A stretch of 64,000 bases of DNA, from the NCBI RefSeq assembly GCF_900101625.1, contig NZ_FMYZ01000003.1, positions 186,001-250,000 on the forward strand. Direction: 5' to 3'. A model generated the notes under the pieces. It did not search any database and was not told the origin of the DNA. It was given only the letters and a program-made list of their open reading frames with translations. Within the stretch, counting starts at the first letter, position 1. Every line of letters begins with the position of its first letter. Shown here in pieces: positions 16,237 to 25,132 of the stretch. The position numbers and the translations under genes are program-made. Source of the stretch: Cupriavidus sp. YR651. GTDB taxonomy: Bacteria; Pseudomonadota; Gammaproteobacteria; Burkholderiales; Burkholderiaceae.

Positions 16237-17226
16237 TTAGAAAGCGGCGCTTGCCTCGATTTCGGATGTGCCGCGCTCGCGCTCTGAACGCTCCTCATCT
16301 AGCGTCTTTCGATATCGCCCCGGTGCTGTCCCAGTCACGCGCTTGAATGCGTGACTGAACGCACTTTCAGACGTATATCCGATCGATTCTGCGACTTCCG
16401 CAACAGGTGCGCCTGCGCGCAGTTCTCGCTTCGCGAGATGCATCCGCCAGTTCGTCAGGTAGGTGAGCGGAGGCACGCCCATCACTTCGCGAAAGTGCAC
16501 GACGAAGGAAGTGCGCGACATGCCGGCTTCCTGCGCGAGATCTTCCAGGTTCCAGGCGCGCCTGGGGTCCGCGTGCATCGCCGCGAGGGTGGGAGCCAGA
16601 CGTCTGTCACCCAGGGCCCTGAGCCAGCCACCGCCGCTTTTCGATGACTGCATGACAAAAGCCCTGAGCGTCTGCACAAAAAGAAGCTGAGCCAGTTCTG
16701 CAAGCACAATGGGCCATCCGGGACGCGTCGGGGGCTTCATTTCACGGACGATTTGTTCGAGCAGCCAACCAAGGCTTTCTGCTTCGCGATGAGCGCCGCT
16801 GACGTGAATGAGTGGCGGGAGGCCACCAAGGAGCAGAGGCTGATGCCGGTCGTCGATCTCAACCATGCCGCCCAGCATCACGAAATCTTCACCGTGCCCC
16901 AGGCGGTAATCGCCATTGTCGTCCTGAGCAAGCGGTGTCGTGATGGCGTCTGCAATGAGATGTGGTGCGCTGGCCAGAACCAGGGGACGGGAGCCGTTCG
17001 TGATCAGAATGTCTCCGCGCTCGAACTGCGCAGGGCTCGTCATCCCCTCCATGAAATACCAGCAAGTCCCCTCGACACCTGCGCAGAATTTCACCGCATC
17101 GAGATTGGCAAAGCGGCGCCCCCAGCTTCCGCCGGCGACAAGCCGCCCGGAGAGACGGCATCGGGCACGTACGAGGTTGAGCAGATCCGAGAGAAGGTCG
17201 GTGGTCATTTTCGAACTATCACGCAT
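16237..17226 (-). CDS. AraC-family regulator with cupin sensor domain
   Basis: A 329-residue regulator. The N-terminal two thirds are an AraC-binding cupin (GTCWYFMEG, RGDILITNGSRPLVL, and a GEDFVMLGGMV segment). The C-terminal double HTH spans about 215-315 (LAQEAGMSRTSFVVHFREVMG and VAESIGYTSESAFSHAFKRVTG). The start at 17226 is preferred because GAAAGG lies 9 bases upstream; Mets at 17247 and 17208 are in the same frame. It is divergent from, and 77 bases from, an SDR gene, which is its most likely target. This arrangement of cupin-AraC plus SDR is common in proteobacteria. Confidence 0.88.
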   Translation of the reverse strand: MRDSSKMTTDLLSDLLNLVRARCRLSGRLVAGGSWGRRFANLDAVKFCAGVEGTCWYFMEGMTSPAQFERGDILITNGSRPLVLASAPHLIADAITTPLAQDDNGDYRLGHGEDFVMLGGMVEIDDRHQPLLLGGLPPLIHVSGAHREAESLGWLLEQIVREMKPPTRPGWPIVLAELAQLLFVQTLRAFVMQSSKSGGGWLRALGDRRLAPTLAAMHADPRRAWNLEDLAQEAGMSRTSFVVHFREVMGVPPLTYLTNWRMHLAKRELRAGAPVAEVAESIGYTSESAFSHAFKRVTGTAPGRYRKTLDEERSERERGTSEIEASAAF

Positions 17227-17303
17227 AAAGCGCGGCCTTTCAAGCATTCTAAGTACGGGAAGGGCAGGCTAAAGTGCCTCCATCCTTCAAATGGAGAGAT
17301 TCC

Positions 17304-18278
17304 ATGCCCACTTTGCAAGCACCCATCGGTTCGGGATTCGGCCCAGCATCCACGGCTGCGGAAGTCATCACAGGTATCGACCTCACCGGCAAGAATGTCG
17401 TCGTGACAGGCGGGTATTCCGGAATCGGCGTTGAAACCGTCCGGGCTTTCCGCTCGGCCGGCGCAACGGTTGTCGTGCCCGTTCGCGACATGGCCAAGGC
17501 TCAGGAAGCGCTTCGCGACATTCCCGGCGTGGTTCTGGAGGATATGGACCTGCTCGATCCGGCGTCGATCGACAGGCTTGCAGAACGTGTTCTCGCAGCG
17601 ACGGATTCGCTCGACATCCTGGTCAACAATGCGGGCGTCATGGCGCCGCCGCTCTCGCGCGACGCGCGTGGTTACGAATCGCAATTCGCCGCCAACCATC
17701 TTGGCCATTTTCAGCTCACCTGCCGGCTTTGGCCTGCCTTGCGGCGCGCCAGCGGGGCCCGCGTCATTGCACTGAGCTCCTACGGGCACCGGCGCGCGGG
17801 GATCGACTTCCATGATCCCAATTTCGAGACCCGCGAGTACGACCCGTGGATTGCCTACGGCCAATCAAAGACCGCGAATGCGCTGTTCGCGGTCGCGCTG
17901 GATTCGATCGGGCAGCACCACGGCGTGCGAGCGTTCTCCGTGCATCCGGGAGGCATCGTGACGGGACTCGTCCGGCACATGTCGCAAGCGCAGATCGATG
18001 CGAGCGAGATCCTCGACAAGGAGGGCAGGCCGATCATTGATCCGCAGAACAACAAGAAGACGCCGCAACAAGGTGCTGCCACGACCGTATGGTGTGCGAC
18101 GAGCCCGAAGCTTGACGGCATGGGTGGCGTTTACTGCGCCGACTGCGAGATTGCGCGCGCACTGCCTTCTGACGATTCAACGGAGATGCACGGCGTACGT
18201 CCGCGAGCGACGGACCCGGTGGCCGCCGGGCGCCTTTGGCAACTCAGCGAGCAACTGACCGGCGCTCGCATCGATTGA
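17304..18278 (+). CDS. Short-chain dehydrogenase/reductase
   Basis: A 324-residue NAD(P)-dependent oxidoreductase of the classical/extended SDR type, close to the retinol-dehydrogenase or ketoreductase-like branch. The cofactor motif TGGYSGIG is near residues 38-45, with NNAGVMA, a catalytic Ser in VIALSSYGHRR, and YGQSK. Length is typical of this branch. The start at 17304 has GGAGAG 5 bases ahead; an earlier in-frame Met at 17274 lacks one. It is divergent from the AraC regulator. The substrate is unknown. Confidence 0.9.
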   Translation: MPTLQAPIGSGFGPASTAAEVITGIDLTGKNVVVTGGYSGIGVETVRAFRSAGATVVVPVRDMAKAQEALRDIPGVVLEDMDLLDPASIDRLAERVLAATDSLDILVNNAGVMAPPLSRDARGYESQFAANHLGHFQLTCRLWPALRRASGARVIALSSYGHRRAGIDFHDPNFETREYDPWIAYGQSKTANALFAVALDSIGQHHGVRAFSVHPGGIVTGLVRHMSQAQIDASEILDKEGRPIIDPQNNKKTPQQGAATTVWCATSPKLDGMGGVYCADCEIARALPSDDSTEMHGVRPRATDPVAAGRLWQLSEQLTGARID

Positions 18279-18453
18279 GGAGGTCGGATATGCGATACGG
18301 CCGGCTCGGGAGCGCCTACTTGCTGGACTGGCGGTCCGCGGATCGTTTGGAGAGCCGCGCGGCGCGTGCAGCGGTGGTGGGCACCGGATTGAGGGGCCAA
18401 CGCGTGCCGCCTGCCGACAGCGGCACGCAGCATGCAGCACGCTGATAGCGCGA

Positions 18454-19479
18454 TCAGTCGAGCGAGATCTTTGCTGACTTGATCACGTCGGCCCACATCT
18501 TCCGGTCCTGCGCCAGGAAGCTGCTGAAGTGCTCGGGCGTGTCGCCCACTGGTTCGGAGCCGAACTCGGCCATCTTCTTCCGTACTTCCGGATTGGCCAT
18601 CGCCTTGACCAGCGCCTGGTTGTAGCGGGTCACGATGGCTTTGGGCAGGTCCTTCGGTCCGAAGATGCCTTGCCAGGTCGGCATGTTGAAATCCTTCAGG
18701 CCGCTCTCGGCAAGCGTCGGCACGTCAGGCAACAGCGGCGATCGCCTGGTGCTGGTGACCGCCAGCGCCTTGACCTTGCCCGTCTTGGCCAGTGCGGCTG
18801 CCGTGGTGATGTTGTCCACGGTCATGGCGATATGGCCACCCATCAGGTCCGTGATGACCGGCGTGGCACCCTTGTACGGGGCGTGAACCATATCGATGCC
18901 GAGCCGGTGCAGCATGGTTTCGGCAATCAGGTGGTTGGAGGTGCCGACGCCGGCGGTGCCATAGGTGACCTGAGGCGTCTTTTTCACATAGGCGACGAAG
19001 TCGGCCATGGTCTTCACCGGCAGGGAGGGGGTCACGATGATCACATTGGGCTGCGTGGCCAGCATGGCGATGGGCGTGAAGTCATCGGCCTTGTACGGCG
19101 TGCCCTTGGGATTGAGCAGATGGGTCACCGCCATCGCGCCGGCAGCGCCCATGCCGATCGTGTAGCCGTCGGCCGGGGCCTTGGCCAGCTTGTCGGCGGA
19201 GATGTTGCCACCCGCGCCGGGCACGTTTTCCACCACCACCGGCACCCCCAGACTTTCCGAAAGCGGCGCTTGCACCAATCGCGCCAGCAGATCAGCCGAG
19301 CCACCGGGAGCAAAGCCCACCAGCAGCCGTACCGGCTTTGTCGGCTTCCACTCCTCGGCCTGTGCGGCCGCCGTGGTTGCCATGCTGACGCCTGCCCCCA
19401 CGCCAATGACCATTGCACCGCGCGCCAGCGGTACCATCCGCTTCGCCACCCATTTCGCTACGCCTATTGTCGTTACCAT
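18454..19479 (-). CDS. Tripartite tricarboxylate transporter receptor (Bug/TctC family)
   Basis: A 341-residue periplasmic solute receptor. After a long signal region (about 40 residues ending AAQAEE), the mature protein has family hallmarks: WKPTKPVRLLVGFAPGG, VENVPGAGGNISADKLAKA, GGHIAMTVDN and TPEHFSSFLAQD. Bug receptors bind carboxylates, amino acids or related small acids. The TctA/TctB membrane partners are not encoded nearby, which is usual for the many orphan Bug genes of Cupriavidus and Bordetella. It is the last gene of the IclR-PepE-DUF1177-AroM series, 91 bases after AroM. Confidence 0.92.
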   Translation of the reverse strand: MVTTIGVAKWVAKRMVPLARGAMVIGVGAGVSMATTAAAQAEEWKPTKPVRLLVGFAPGGSADLLARLVQAPLSESLGVPVVVENVPGAGGNISADKLAKAPADGYTIGMGAAGAMAVTHLLNPKGTPYKADDFTPIAMLATQPNVIIVTPSLPVKTMADFVAYVKKTPQVTYGTAGVGTSNHLIAETMLHRLGIDMVHAPYKGATPVITDLMGGHIAMTVDNITTAAALAKTGKVKALAVTSTRRSPLLPDVPTLAESGLKDFNMPTWQGIFGPKDLPKAIVTRYNQALVKAMANPEVRKKMAEFGSEPVGDTPEHFSSFLAQDRKMWADVIKSAKISLD

Positions 19480-19570
19480 CTTCACTTCCACTCCAGCGTT
19501 GTCGCGGGCAATCTGTCAGCGGGCTTGCCCTTACCCGATAAAAGGATTCGTTCTCGCCTTGATTCAGGCT

Positions 19571-20269
19571 TCAGGCGGCCGTGCCGGCCAGGACCTGCCC
19601 CAGCAACTTCGCCACCATGCGGTTGGAGAGCAGCACCGGCGCGCCCGCATGGGCAGCCACTTCAGCGCGCATGGCTTCGGTAAAGCCCATGCAGTGCATC
19701 ACGATCAGGTCACAACCGCGCAGCGCCTCGCCGGCCTGCGCGAACCGGCCGCTGGTGGCATCGGTGTAGGGTGAGGCATGCGTGACGCGCAACGCGCATG
19801 GCACGGATTGGATCAGGTGGAAGTCCTTCACCTGGGCCTCGAGTGGCAGCACGATCCCCATTTGCTTGCAACCCTGCGCAAGCGCCACGGTCAGGTGGTC
19901 GACCACCTGTTGCGGCTCGATCACCAGCGTGCGCAGGGGGGGAAGGGCGGTACCGGTGCACAGCGGCACCAGGACGTCGAAGCGGCCGTCATCGAGCGAG
20001 GTCATCAGCCGCGCCAGCATCGCTTCGGCCGCCGGCTTGCCCATCACCACCTGGCCGCCGTCGCGCAGGCGGCTGGCAAAGCGGTACTCGCCCGGCGCTG
20101 GCGCAAGGTCCGCGATCTCTTCCGCGGTCAGCGTATCCAGAATGCCGAATTCCTCCACGGCCACGGGCAGGTCAAGGTCGGCGGTCATCTGAGGCACCAC
20201 GTCCACCCGCGGCGCCTGGCCGATGGTCACAAACGCCACGCGCGGCTGGCGAGCCGTTGCCGTGCTCAT
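19571..20269 (-). CDS. AroM-family protein
   Basis: A 232-residue cytoplasmic protein of the AroM family, whose function is unknown although E. coli aroM lies beside shikimate kinase aroL. It begins with TARQPRVAFVTIGQAPRVDVVP, typical of the family. VLVPLCTGTALPPL, a GIVLPLEAQ segment and LIVMHCMGFTEAMR follow; the HCMG motif resembles active-site cysteine patterns of Asp/Glu-racemase-like folds. Its ATG overlaps the stop of the DUF1177 gene by four bases (ATGA), so the two are translationally coupled. A longer frame upstream overlaps DUF1177 and is rejected. Confidence 0.88.
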   Translation of the reverse strand: MSTATARQPRVAFVTIGQAPRVDVVPQMTADLDLPVAVEEFGILDTLTAEEIADLAPAPGEYRFASRLRDGGQVVMGKPAAEAMLARLMTSLDDGRFDVLVPLCTGTALPPLRTLVIEPQQVVDHLTVALAQGCKQMGIVLPLEAQVKDFHLIQSVPCALRVTHASPYTDATSGRFAQAGEALRGCDLIVMHCMGFTEAMRAEVAAHAGAPVLLSNRMVAKLLGQVLAGTAA

Positions 20270-21189
20270 GCCTCGTGCCCCACGGTCTGCAGATGAGCCA
20301 GCGAGCCGTAGCGCTGCTGCAGCGCCGCCCACTCGGCCTCGTCATGGAACGCACATTCGCCGGCGCCAAACTGCTTGGCCACCTCGATGCAGAATCGCGT
20401 GGCCACGTCCAGGTCGAATGCATTGGTCGCGCCGGTGGCGCAGCCCGGCACCGTGGTTTGCGCGGTCAGTGCCACGCCGACGACGGGGGCAGTGGTCACG
20501 ATCGTTGGCTGCATGATCGAGTTGACGTGCCACAGCCCGTTCTCGTACGGCGTGATGTCCTGCGTAGTCAGCGGCAGCACGACCGGAAGTTCTCCGCTGA
20601 CCCAGCCCATCAGGTCCAGCATTCGCTCCGGCAGGCGTAACAGCCAGCCTTCCTTGGCCACCGGTGTCAGCGCCACGCCGCGCCGGTTGACGAAGCGGTT
20701 GCCGCGCGATGTGTCCACCGACAGGATGGCCGCCATCTTCGGATGTACCTCGTGCGTCATCATCTTGCGCATCGCGAACGGCGACTTCATCATCGGCACC
20801 GGCTGATGCGGCCGCGTGGCGGCATGTGGACAGATATGCGTGTGGATGCGCACCGGGCCAGCCAGCACATCGCCCGAGGCGGCCATATCGGCCAGTTTCA
20901 GCGCCGTGGCTACCGCGACGATCGCGCCGTCGGCGTCGGAAACCAGGCCGGTCACCGCCGGACGCGCCCCGACCCCGCCCAGCCGGCCCACCACGCCCAG
21001 GGCGGGGGCCTCGGGGTTTCGGCCGGGCAGCGTGCAGGCGAGGAAATCGGTGTGAAGACCGTTTTCCTCCACGCGGGTGACCGTCACATCGGCGACGCCG
21101 CGCGAACGCAACAGCGTGGCAACCGTCTCGCCATCGACATGGGCCGCAGACAGCAACTCGATCGATTCAATGACCTGCTTGATGGACAT
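20266..21189 (-). CDS. DUF1177-family protein
   Basis: A 307-residue soluble protein of the uncharacterised DUF1177 family, recognised from the IKQVIESIELLSAAHVDG start, the HTHICPHAAT motif, the MTHEVHPKMAAILSVDTSRGN segment and the GCATGATNAFD C-terminal part. The conserved His, Asp and Cys suggest a metal-binding or enzymatic role, but none is established. It is coupled by ATGA to AroM downstream and lies 24 bases after PepE. Repeated genome association of DUF1177 with AroM and peptidases would imply a joint amino-acid or dipeptide-like pathway; that is inference. Confidence 0.88.
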   Translation of the reverse strand: MSIKQVIESIELLSAAHVDGETVATLLRSRGVADVTVTRVEENGLHTDFLACTLPGRNPEAPALGVVGRLGGVGARPAVTGLVSDADGAIVAVATALKLADMAASGDVLAGPVRIHTHICPHAATRPHQPVPMMKSPFAMRKMMTHEVHPKMAAILSVDTSRGNRFVNRRGVALTPVAKEGWLLRLPERMLDLMGWVSGELPVVLPLTTQDITPYENGLWHVNSIMQPTIVTTAPVVGVALTAQTTVPGCATGATNAFDLDVATRFCIEVAKQFGAGECAFHDEAEWAALQQRYGSLAHLQTVGHEA

Positions 21190-21213
21190 CTTGCTTCAAT
21201 TCCTGTGAGGCGT

Positions 21214-21906
21214 TTAGCGAGGCAGCGGCGATTCTGGCGGCAGATCCAGCGTCTGCGTGCCCTTGAACCAGCGTGCGGCATGCGGGCCGCCCAATTTCAT
21301 GTGGTCGCCGGATACACGCAGCCAGGTGCCTTCCGGCAGTCCCAGGACGGGTACGTCGGGCTTCAGCGTCGTGAACTCGGCCAGCCGCTGGTCACGCGTC
21401 TCGCCACGGAAGCCCGGCACCATGAGATTGAGGTAATGCGGATTGATCTGGAAGGGCAGCAGCGCCAGGGCGTCCAGCCCGCCTGGATCTACCACCGGCA
21501 TATCGTTGGTGGTGCAGATCGTCGGGCAGGCCAGATTGGTGCCGGCACTCCAACCCACGAAGCGCGCGCCGCCCGACCGCACGCGCCGCGCGATGGGCGC
21601 CAGCAGCTTGCGGTCACGCAGGCACTGCAGCAACCTGAAGGTATTGCCACCCCCGACGACGATCAGTTCCGCGGCTTCTACCGCCGCGACCGGATCGGTT
21701 GCGCGATGCAGCGATTGCACGGCGAGGCCAGCGGGCTGCAATGCATCGCTGACCATGGCCTCGTACGCGTCCCAGTCGCGCGTCACGCCCGCGAACGGTA
21801 CGAAGCAGGCCGTCTTGCAGCCCGCGGCGAGTTCCGCAATGGCGCCCCGGGCGTGGGCCAGGTAGCCCGCCTCGCTGGTGGAATTGCTCAGTAACAGAAG
21901 TTCCAT
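21214..21906 (-). CDS. pepE: Peptidase E-like alpha-aspartyl dipeptidase (S51)
   Basis: A 230-residue serine peptidase that in characterised members hydrolyses dipeptides with N-terminal Asp. The nucleophile elbow is GWSAGTNLACP, and family motifs ELLLLSNSTSEAGYL, VVGGGNTFRLL and FQINPHYLN (conserved His) are present. Length matches PepE (about 229). A longer frame upstream runs antiparallel inside the IclR gene's other frame and is rejected. It follows the IclR regulator by 31 bases and precedes DUF1177, within the same operon. No strong ribosome site is visible. Confidence 0.9.
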   Translation of the reverse strand: MELLLLSNSTSEAGYLAHARGAIAELAAGCKTACFVPFAGVTRDWDAYEAMVSDALQPAGLAVQSLHRATDPVAAVEAAELIVVGGGNTFRLLQCLRDRKLLAPIARRVRSGGARFVGWSAGTNLACPTICTTNDMPVVDPGGLDALALLPFQINPHYLNLMVPGFRGETRDQRLAEFTTLKPDVPVLGLPEGTWLRVSGDHMKLGGPHAARWFKGTQTLDLPPESPLPR

Positions 21907-21937
21907 GAAGAGTTCGCTGAGGAATCGATGAAAGTTG

Positions 21938-22729
21938 CTAGTGGCTGGCCGCCGCGTCGGCAGGCCGGATCCACAATGGATCGCCGATGCGCTGTCCCAC
22001 CGGCGCCACGGCCCGCACCAGCGTGTCGCGCAGTGCGTGCGCCTGCGCCTGGCCCACCTGCATCGCGGTAAACGAGAGGCACAGGCCCCGCACGTCACCG
22101 GAAACCGGGTCAGCCAGCGTGGTCGCCACGGCGCCAATGCCGGGCATGCCCTCGTTGATGGCCATGGCGCTGCGCTCGCGATGCGCCGTCGCCACGCGCT
22201 CCCGCAGCTCACCGACGGTGGCGGGGCAGTTGGCCGGGGGCTCCGGCAGCTTGCGGGCATCCGAGCTGCCATACCGTGCGCCGAGTTCCGCCTCTGGAAG
22301 ACGCGAAAGCAACACCCGGCCCATCGCGGTGGTAAATGCCGGGCGACGTGTACCCGGCGGCGACAGTACCTGCACCGGGTTGCTGCCGTTCAAGCGCTGC
22401 AGCACCACGGTGTCGGTACCGTCGAGCATCGACAAATAAGCGGTAAAACCGGTGGAATCCGACAGCGCAACCAGGATCTCCCGGCACTGCTCGTCAAACG
22501 GATGCGCCTGCGTTGCCGCCTGTGCCGCGCGAATCAGCAGCGCGCCGGGCCGGTAACGCCGCGTGGCCGGCTGCAACTCCAGCAGCCGGTAGCGCACCAT
22601 CTGCGCGAGCAGGCGCGATGCCGAGCTCTTGGCCAGGCCAAGCTCGCCGATGACGTCGTTGAAGGTGATCTCGTGCCGGCCGTGATCGAACAGGTTCAGC
22701 ACGCTTTCCACGCCTTCCAGAATGCTCAA
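21938..22729 (-). CDS. IclR-family transcriptional regulator (TTG start)
   Basis: A 263-residue regulator with an N-terminal winged HTH (EITFNDVIGELGLAKSSASRLLAQM) and a C-terminal IclR effector domain (FTTAMGRVLLSRL, INEGMPGIGAVATTLADP). No suitably placed ATG exists. The frame is open to 22900, but AAAGGAG lies 5 bases before a TTG at 22729, giving the usual IclR length. It is the first gene of the operon containing pepE, DUF1177, aroM and the Bug receptor, so it probably controls them and itself through the palindromic site just upstream. Confidence 0.87.
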   Translation of the reverse strand: MSILEGVESVLNLFDHGRHEITFNDVIGELGLAKSSASRLLAQMVRYRLLELQPATRRYRPGALLIRAAQAATQAHPFDEQCREILVALSDSTGFTAYLSMLDGTDTVVLQRLNGSNPVQVLSPPGTRRPAFTTAMGRVLLSRLPEAELGARYGSSDARKLPEPPANCPATVGELRERVATAHRERSAMAINEGMPGIGAVATTLADPVSGDVRGLCLSFTAMQVGQAQAHALRDTLVRAVAPVGQRIGDPLWIRPADAAASH

Positions 22730-22764
22730 GCCAACTCCTTTGCTTTCTTGCTGCAGCCTCACAA

Positions 22765-22792
22765 GGTTCCGTTTTTCGGAACCATGGTTCTG
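22765..22792 (-). promoter_or_regulatory. Probable IclR operator
   Basis: GGTTCCG (22765-22771), CGGAACC (22777-22783) and GGTTCTG (22786-22792) form two overlapping inverted repeats: a 7-bp-arm palindrome with a T5 centre, and the 12-bp palindrome GAACCATGGTTC. It lies 36-63 bases before the IclR TTG start, where an autoregulatory operator is expected. Confidence 0.6.
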
Positions 22793-22913
22793 AAAAATGA
22801 TTTGCAAATGGTAGCGCCAGGGAAGGAAGATTTCAAGGAGGGGATCGTTCGGCGTGCCCGGAGTGAATGAACGACCACGCCTGGATAAGCCGGATAACAA
22901 GTGGAGCTTGTCG

Positions 22914-23206
22914 CGACTTTGCGGCCATCCCGAAGGACTACGACCTGGTACTGGATACGCAGGGCGGACATGCTCTCGAGAAGTCGCCGCGAGAGCTCAA
23001 GCCGGGCGGGCAGACTCATCGAGATTGCTGGTCCGCCTGATCCCGATTTTGCGAAGGAGATGGGTGCCTCCTGGTTCCTGAAAACGGCGATGCGCCTTCT
23101 GAGCTATCGCATCAGAAGAGCGGCGCAACGTCGTTCGAATCAACCAGCGAGGCCCTGGCTTACGTCGGAACTGGACGTGCAAAGGGTAGGGTTGTCATCA
23201 AGACCC
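22914..23206 (+). pseudogene. Decayed zinc-binding dehydrogenase/quinone oxidoreductase remnant
   Basis: Three pieces of one MDR-family protein lie in three different plus-strand frames. Bases 22914-23010 encode DFAAIPKDYDLVLDTQGG and a following LKPGG turn. Bases 23012-23128 encode LIEIAGPPDPDFAKEMGAS and a basic RLLSYRIRR segment. Bases 23131-23206 encode SFESTSEALAYVGTGRAKG and VVIK. In intact relatives these occur in this order near the C-terminus, with roughly 40-50 residues between the second and third pieces. So the gene has lost its N-terminal half, carries a frameshift near 23011 and has an internal deletion. It is not translated as a useful protein. Confidence 0.75.
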
Positions 23207-23259
23207 GATGGAAGGAGACAGGTCGATGCGGCGATGGAGGCGCTCGCCGCGCACCGTAC

Positions 23260-23955
23260 TCAGGCGTCGATCACGCGCCGCGCGAAGCGTTCCAGATAAT
23301 CCATCAGCAAATCCGCCCCGTTGGCGGCTTCGCTTTCATTGCCGCTGGCAATGGCCTGCGCCATGGCGAGATGGGCCTGGGCGCCTTCGGCGATCTCGCC
23401 TTCGTGCTGGTATGCGTACCAGAAGCGCCGGCACTGCACGATCAGCGGGATCACGGCCTTGACGGCAGAGCGGTTGCGGCAGGCGGCGTGGTTGACGTGG
23501 TCGAGCGCCTGGTCGGCGGCCATGTAGTCGTCGAGGTTGCCGCGCTGGGCGGCCTTGACCATCTTCTGCGCGCTGACGATCAGCGCCTTGCGCTGGGCGT
23601 CGGTCGCGCGGCGCGCGGCGTTGGCGGCGATGAGCCGTTCCAGCACGCGGCGCGTGGCAATGACGTCCAGATGGTCCATCACATCGATCGTCGACACGAT
23701 CAGGCCGCGCCGGGGCTGCTGGATCACGAGTCCCATCGACACCATGCGCACCAGCGCCTCGCGCACGGGCGTGCGGCCAAGCTCCGTCATCTCGGCGAGA
23801 TCGGCTTCCACCACGGGGCTGCCGGGCGCGATCTCAAGCTTGGAGATCAGCGTCTCGATCTTGTCGTAGGCGATATCGGTGGCGCGCCGCTTCTCGCGTT
23901 TGTCGTCTTCGGGGCGACGCGCCGCAGCGCTCTGGTTCTTGGGAAGCGTAGGCAT
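23260..23955 (-). CDS. GntR/FCD-family regulator
   Basis: A 231-residue repressor-type protein with an N-terminal winged HTH (AYDKIETLISKLEIAPGSPV, TELGRTPVREALVRM) and a helical FCD ligand domain. The FCD domain has a likely metal site in D and H residues (DQALDHVNHAACRN, HLAMAQAIASGN). It lies downstream of, and in the same direction as, the TRAP transporter genes, so it probably belongs to their operon or regulates it. The start at 23955 is chosen as the last Met before the HTH; the frame extends to 24060 without a better ribosome site. Confidence 0.87.
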   Translation of the reverse strand: MPTLPKNQSAAARRPEDDKREKRRATDIAYDKIETLISKLEIAPGSPVVEADLAEMTELGRTPVREALVRMVSMGLVIQQPRRGLIVSTIDVMDHLDVIATRRVLERLIAANAARRATDAQRKALIVSAQKMVKAAQRGNLDDYMAADQALDHVNHAACRNRSAVKAVIPLIVQCRRFWYAYQHEGEIAEGAQAHLAMAQAIASGNESEAANGADLLMDYLERFARRVIDA

Positions 23956-24070
23956 CTCGGTCGGATTGGCAACGTGGCGTGCGCGTGCGGGCAGGGGCGG
24001 GCACGCGCCGCCAGCGAAGGCGGCGGACGACATTATGCCGTGACCGCCGTCGGCTGGCACCTTCGCGCGC

Positions 24071-25072
24071 TCAGAGCGTGGCGCCGATTTTTCGCAGTTC
24101 GGGGATTGCCGGGGCCTTGGCCAGCCACATGGCGTCGAACTTCTGGATAGCCGGTTGCGGATCGTAGCTGGAGGCGCTCTTGAAGCTCACCGACGACTGC
24201 TTGAGCTTCTCGATCAGCCCCGCTTCCGTGGTGACGATGTCGTTGATCTGCGCGGTCAGCGATTGCGTGACCAGCGCGCGAACGAGGTCCTTGTCCTTCG
24301 GGTCCAGGCCTTGCCAGATGCGGCCCGAGACCAGCGGGGCGAACGGCATGAACAGCGCGTTCATCGGCAGCAGCGACTTCGAGATCTTGTCGTAACGCTG
24401 ATTCCAGGACAGCTCGATGTCGGCCTCCAGTCCATCCACCTGACCGTTGGTCATCGCATCGAAAACGGCAGGAGTGGGGATCGGCGTCGGCGCGGCACCC
24501 AGCATCGAGTAGAAGTCGCGATACACCGGCGTGGGGTTGATGCGCAGCTTCATGCCCTTGAGGTCGTCGGGCGAGTTGATGTCGCGCGTGGCGAAGACCA
24601 CGCGCATACCCGTGATGCCCCAGCCCAGCCCGATGGTGCCGGTCTCGCGCGGCAGGGCATCGAGCAGCTTCAGCGCCGCCGGCGTGCGCACGAGCCTGGC
24701 CACGCTGCTCGTGGAACGCACCAGGTAGGGGGCATTGATGGCCGCAACGCTCGACACGCGGGAGCCGAGTTCGGCGGCCTGAATCCACCCCATGTCCAGC
24801 GCACCGGACTGGAGCTGCTGCATCATCGCGGATTCGTTGCCGAGCTGGCCAGAGTGGAACACGGTGACGGTCAGGCGACCGTCGGTTTCCTTCTTGAGCG
24901 ACTCGCCGAACGCCACGGCCGCACGGTTCCACGAATGGCCGGCCGGCGTGATCAGGCCCAGCCGGAATTCCTTGGTGGTGGCGGCGCGCGTCGTGGACGT
25001 GATCACCATTGGCGCGGCGACGGTGGCCAGCGCGGTGGTCTTGAGAAAGCGGCGGCGGGAAATGAGGGACAT
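24071..25072 (-). CDS. TRAP transporter solute receptor (DctP family)
   Basis: A 333-residue periplasmic receptor with a Tat-like signal (SRRRFLKTTALATVAAPMV). The mature domain has the family pattern: FRLGLITPAGHSW, FHSGQLGNESAMMQQLQSGALDM, and the MKLRINPTP substrate-binding segment where a conserved Arg grips the carboxylate of the ligand. AGGAG lies 6 bases upstream. It works with the DctM and DctQ proteins encoded just before it. The neighbouring DapA-family lyase suggests a sugar-acid, keto-acid or hydroxyproline-type ligand. Confidence 0.92.
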   Translation of the reverse strand: MSLISRRRFLKTTALATVAAPMVITSTTRAATTKEFRLGLITPAGHSWNRAAVAFGESLKKETDGRLTVTVFHSGQLGNESAMMQQLQSGALDMGWIQAAELGSRVSSVAAINAPYLVRSTSSVARLVRTPAALKLLDALPRETGTIGLGWGITGMRVVFATRDINSPDDLKGMKLRINPTPVYRDFYSMLGAAPTPIPTPAVFDAMTNGQVDGLEADIELSWNQRYDKISKSLLPMNALFMPFAPLVSGRIWQGLDPKDKDLVRALVTQSLTAQINDIVTTEAGLIEKLKQSSVSFKSASSYDPQPAIQKFDAMWLAKAPAIPELRKIGATL

Positions 25073-25132
25073 GGCGGCTCCTGTGCGTTCGGGTGGATGA
25101 CGGTGAAGCGAGTGGGGTGGAATGGTTCCGGG

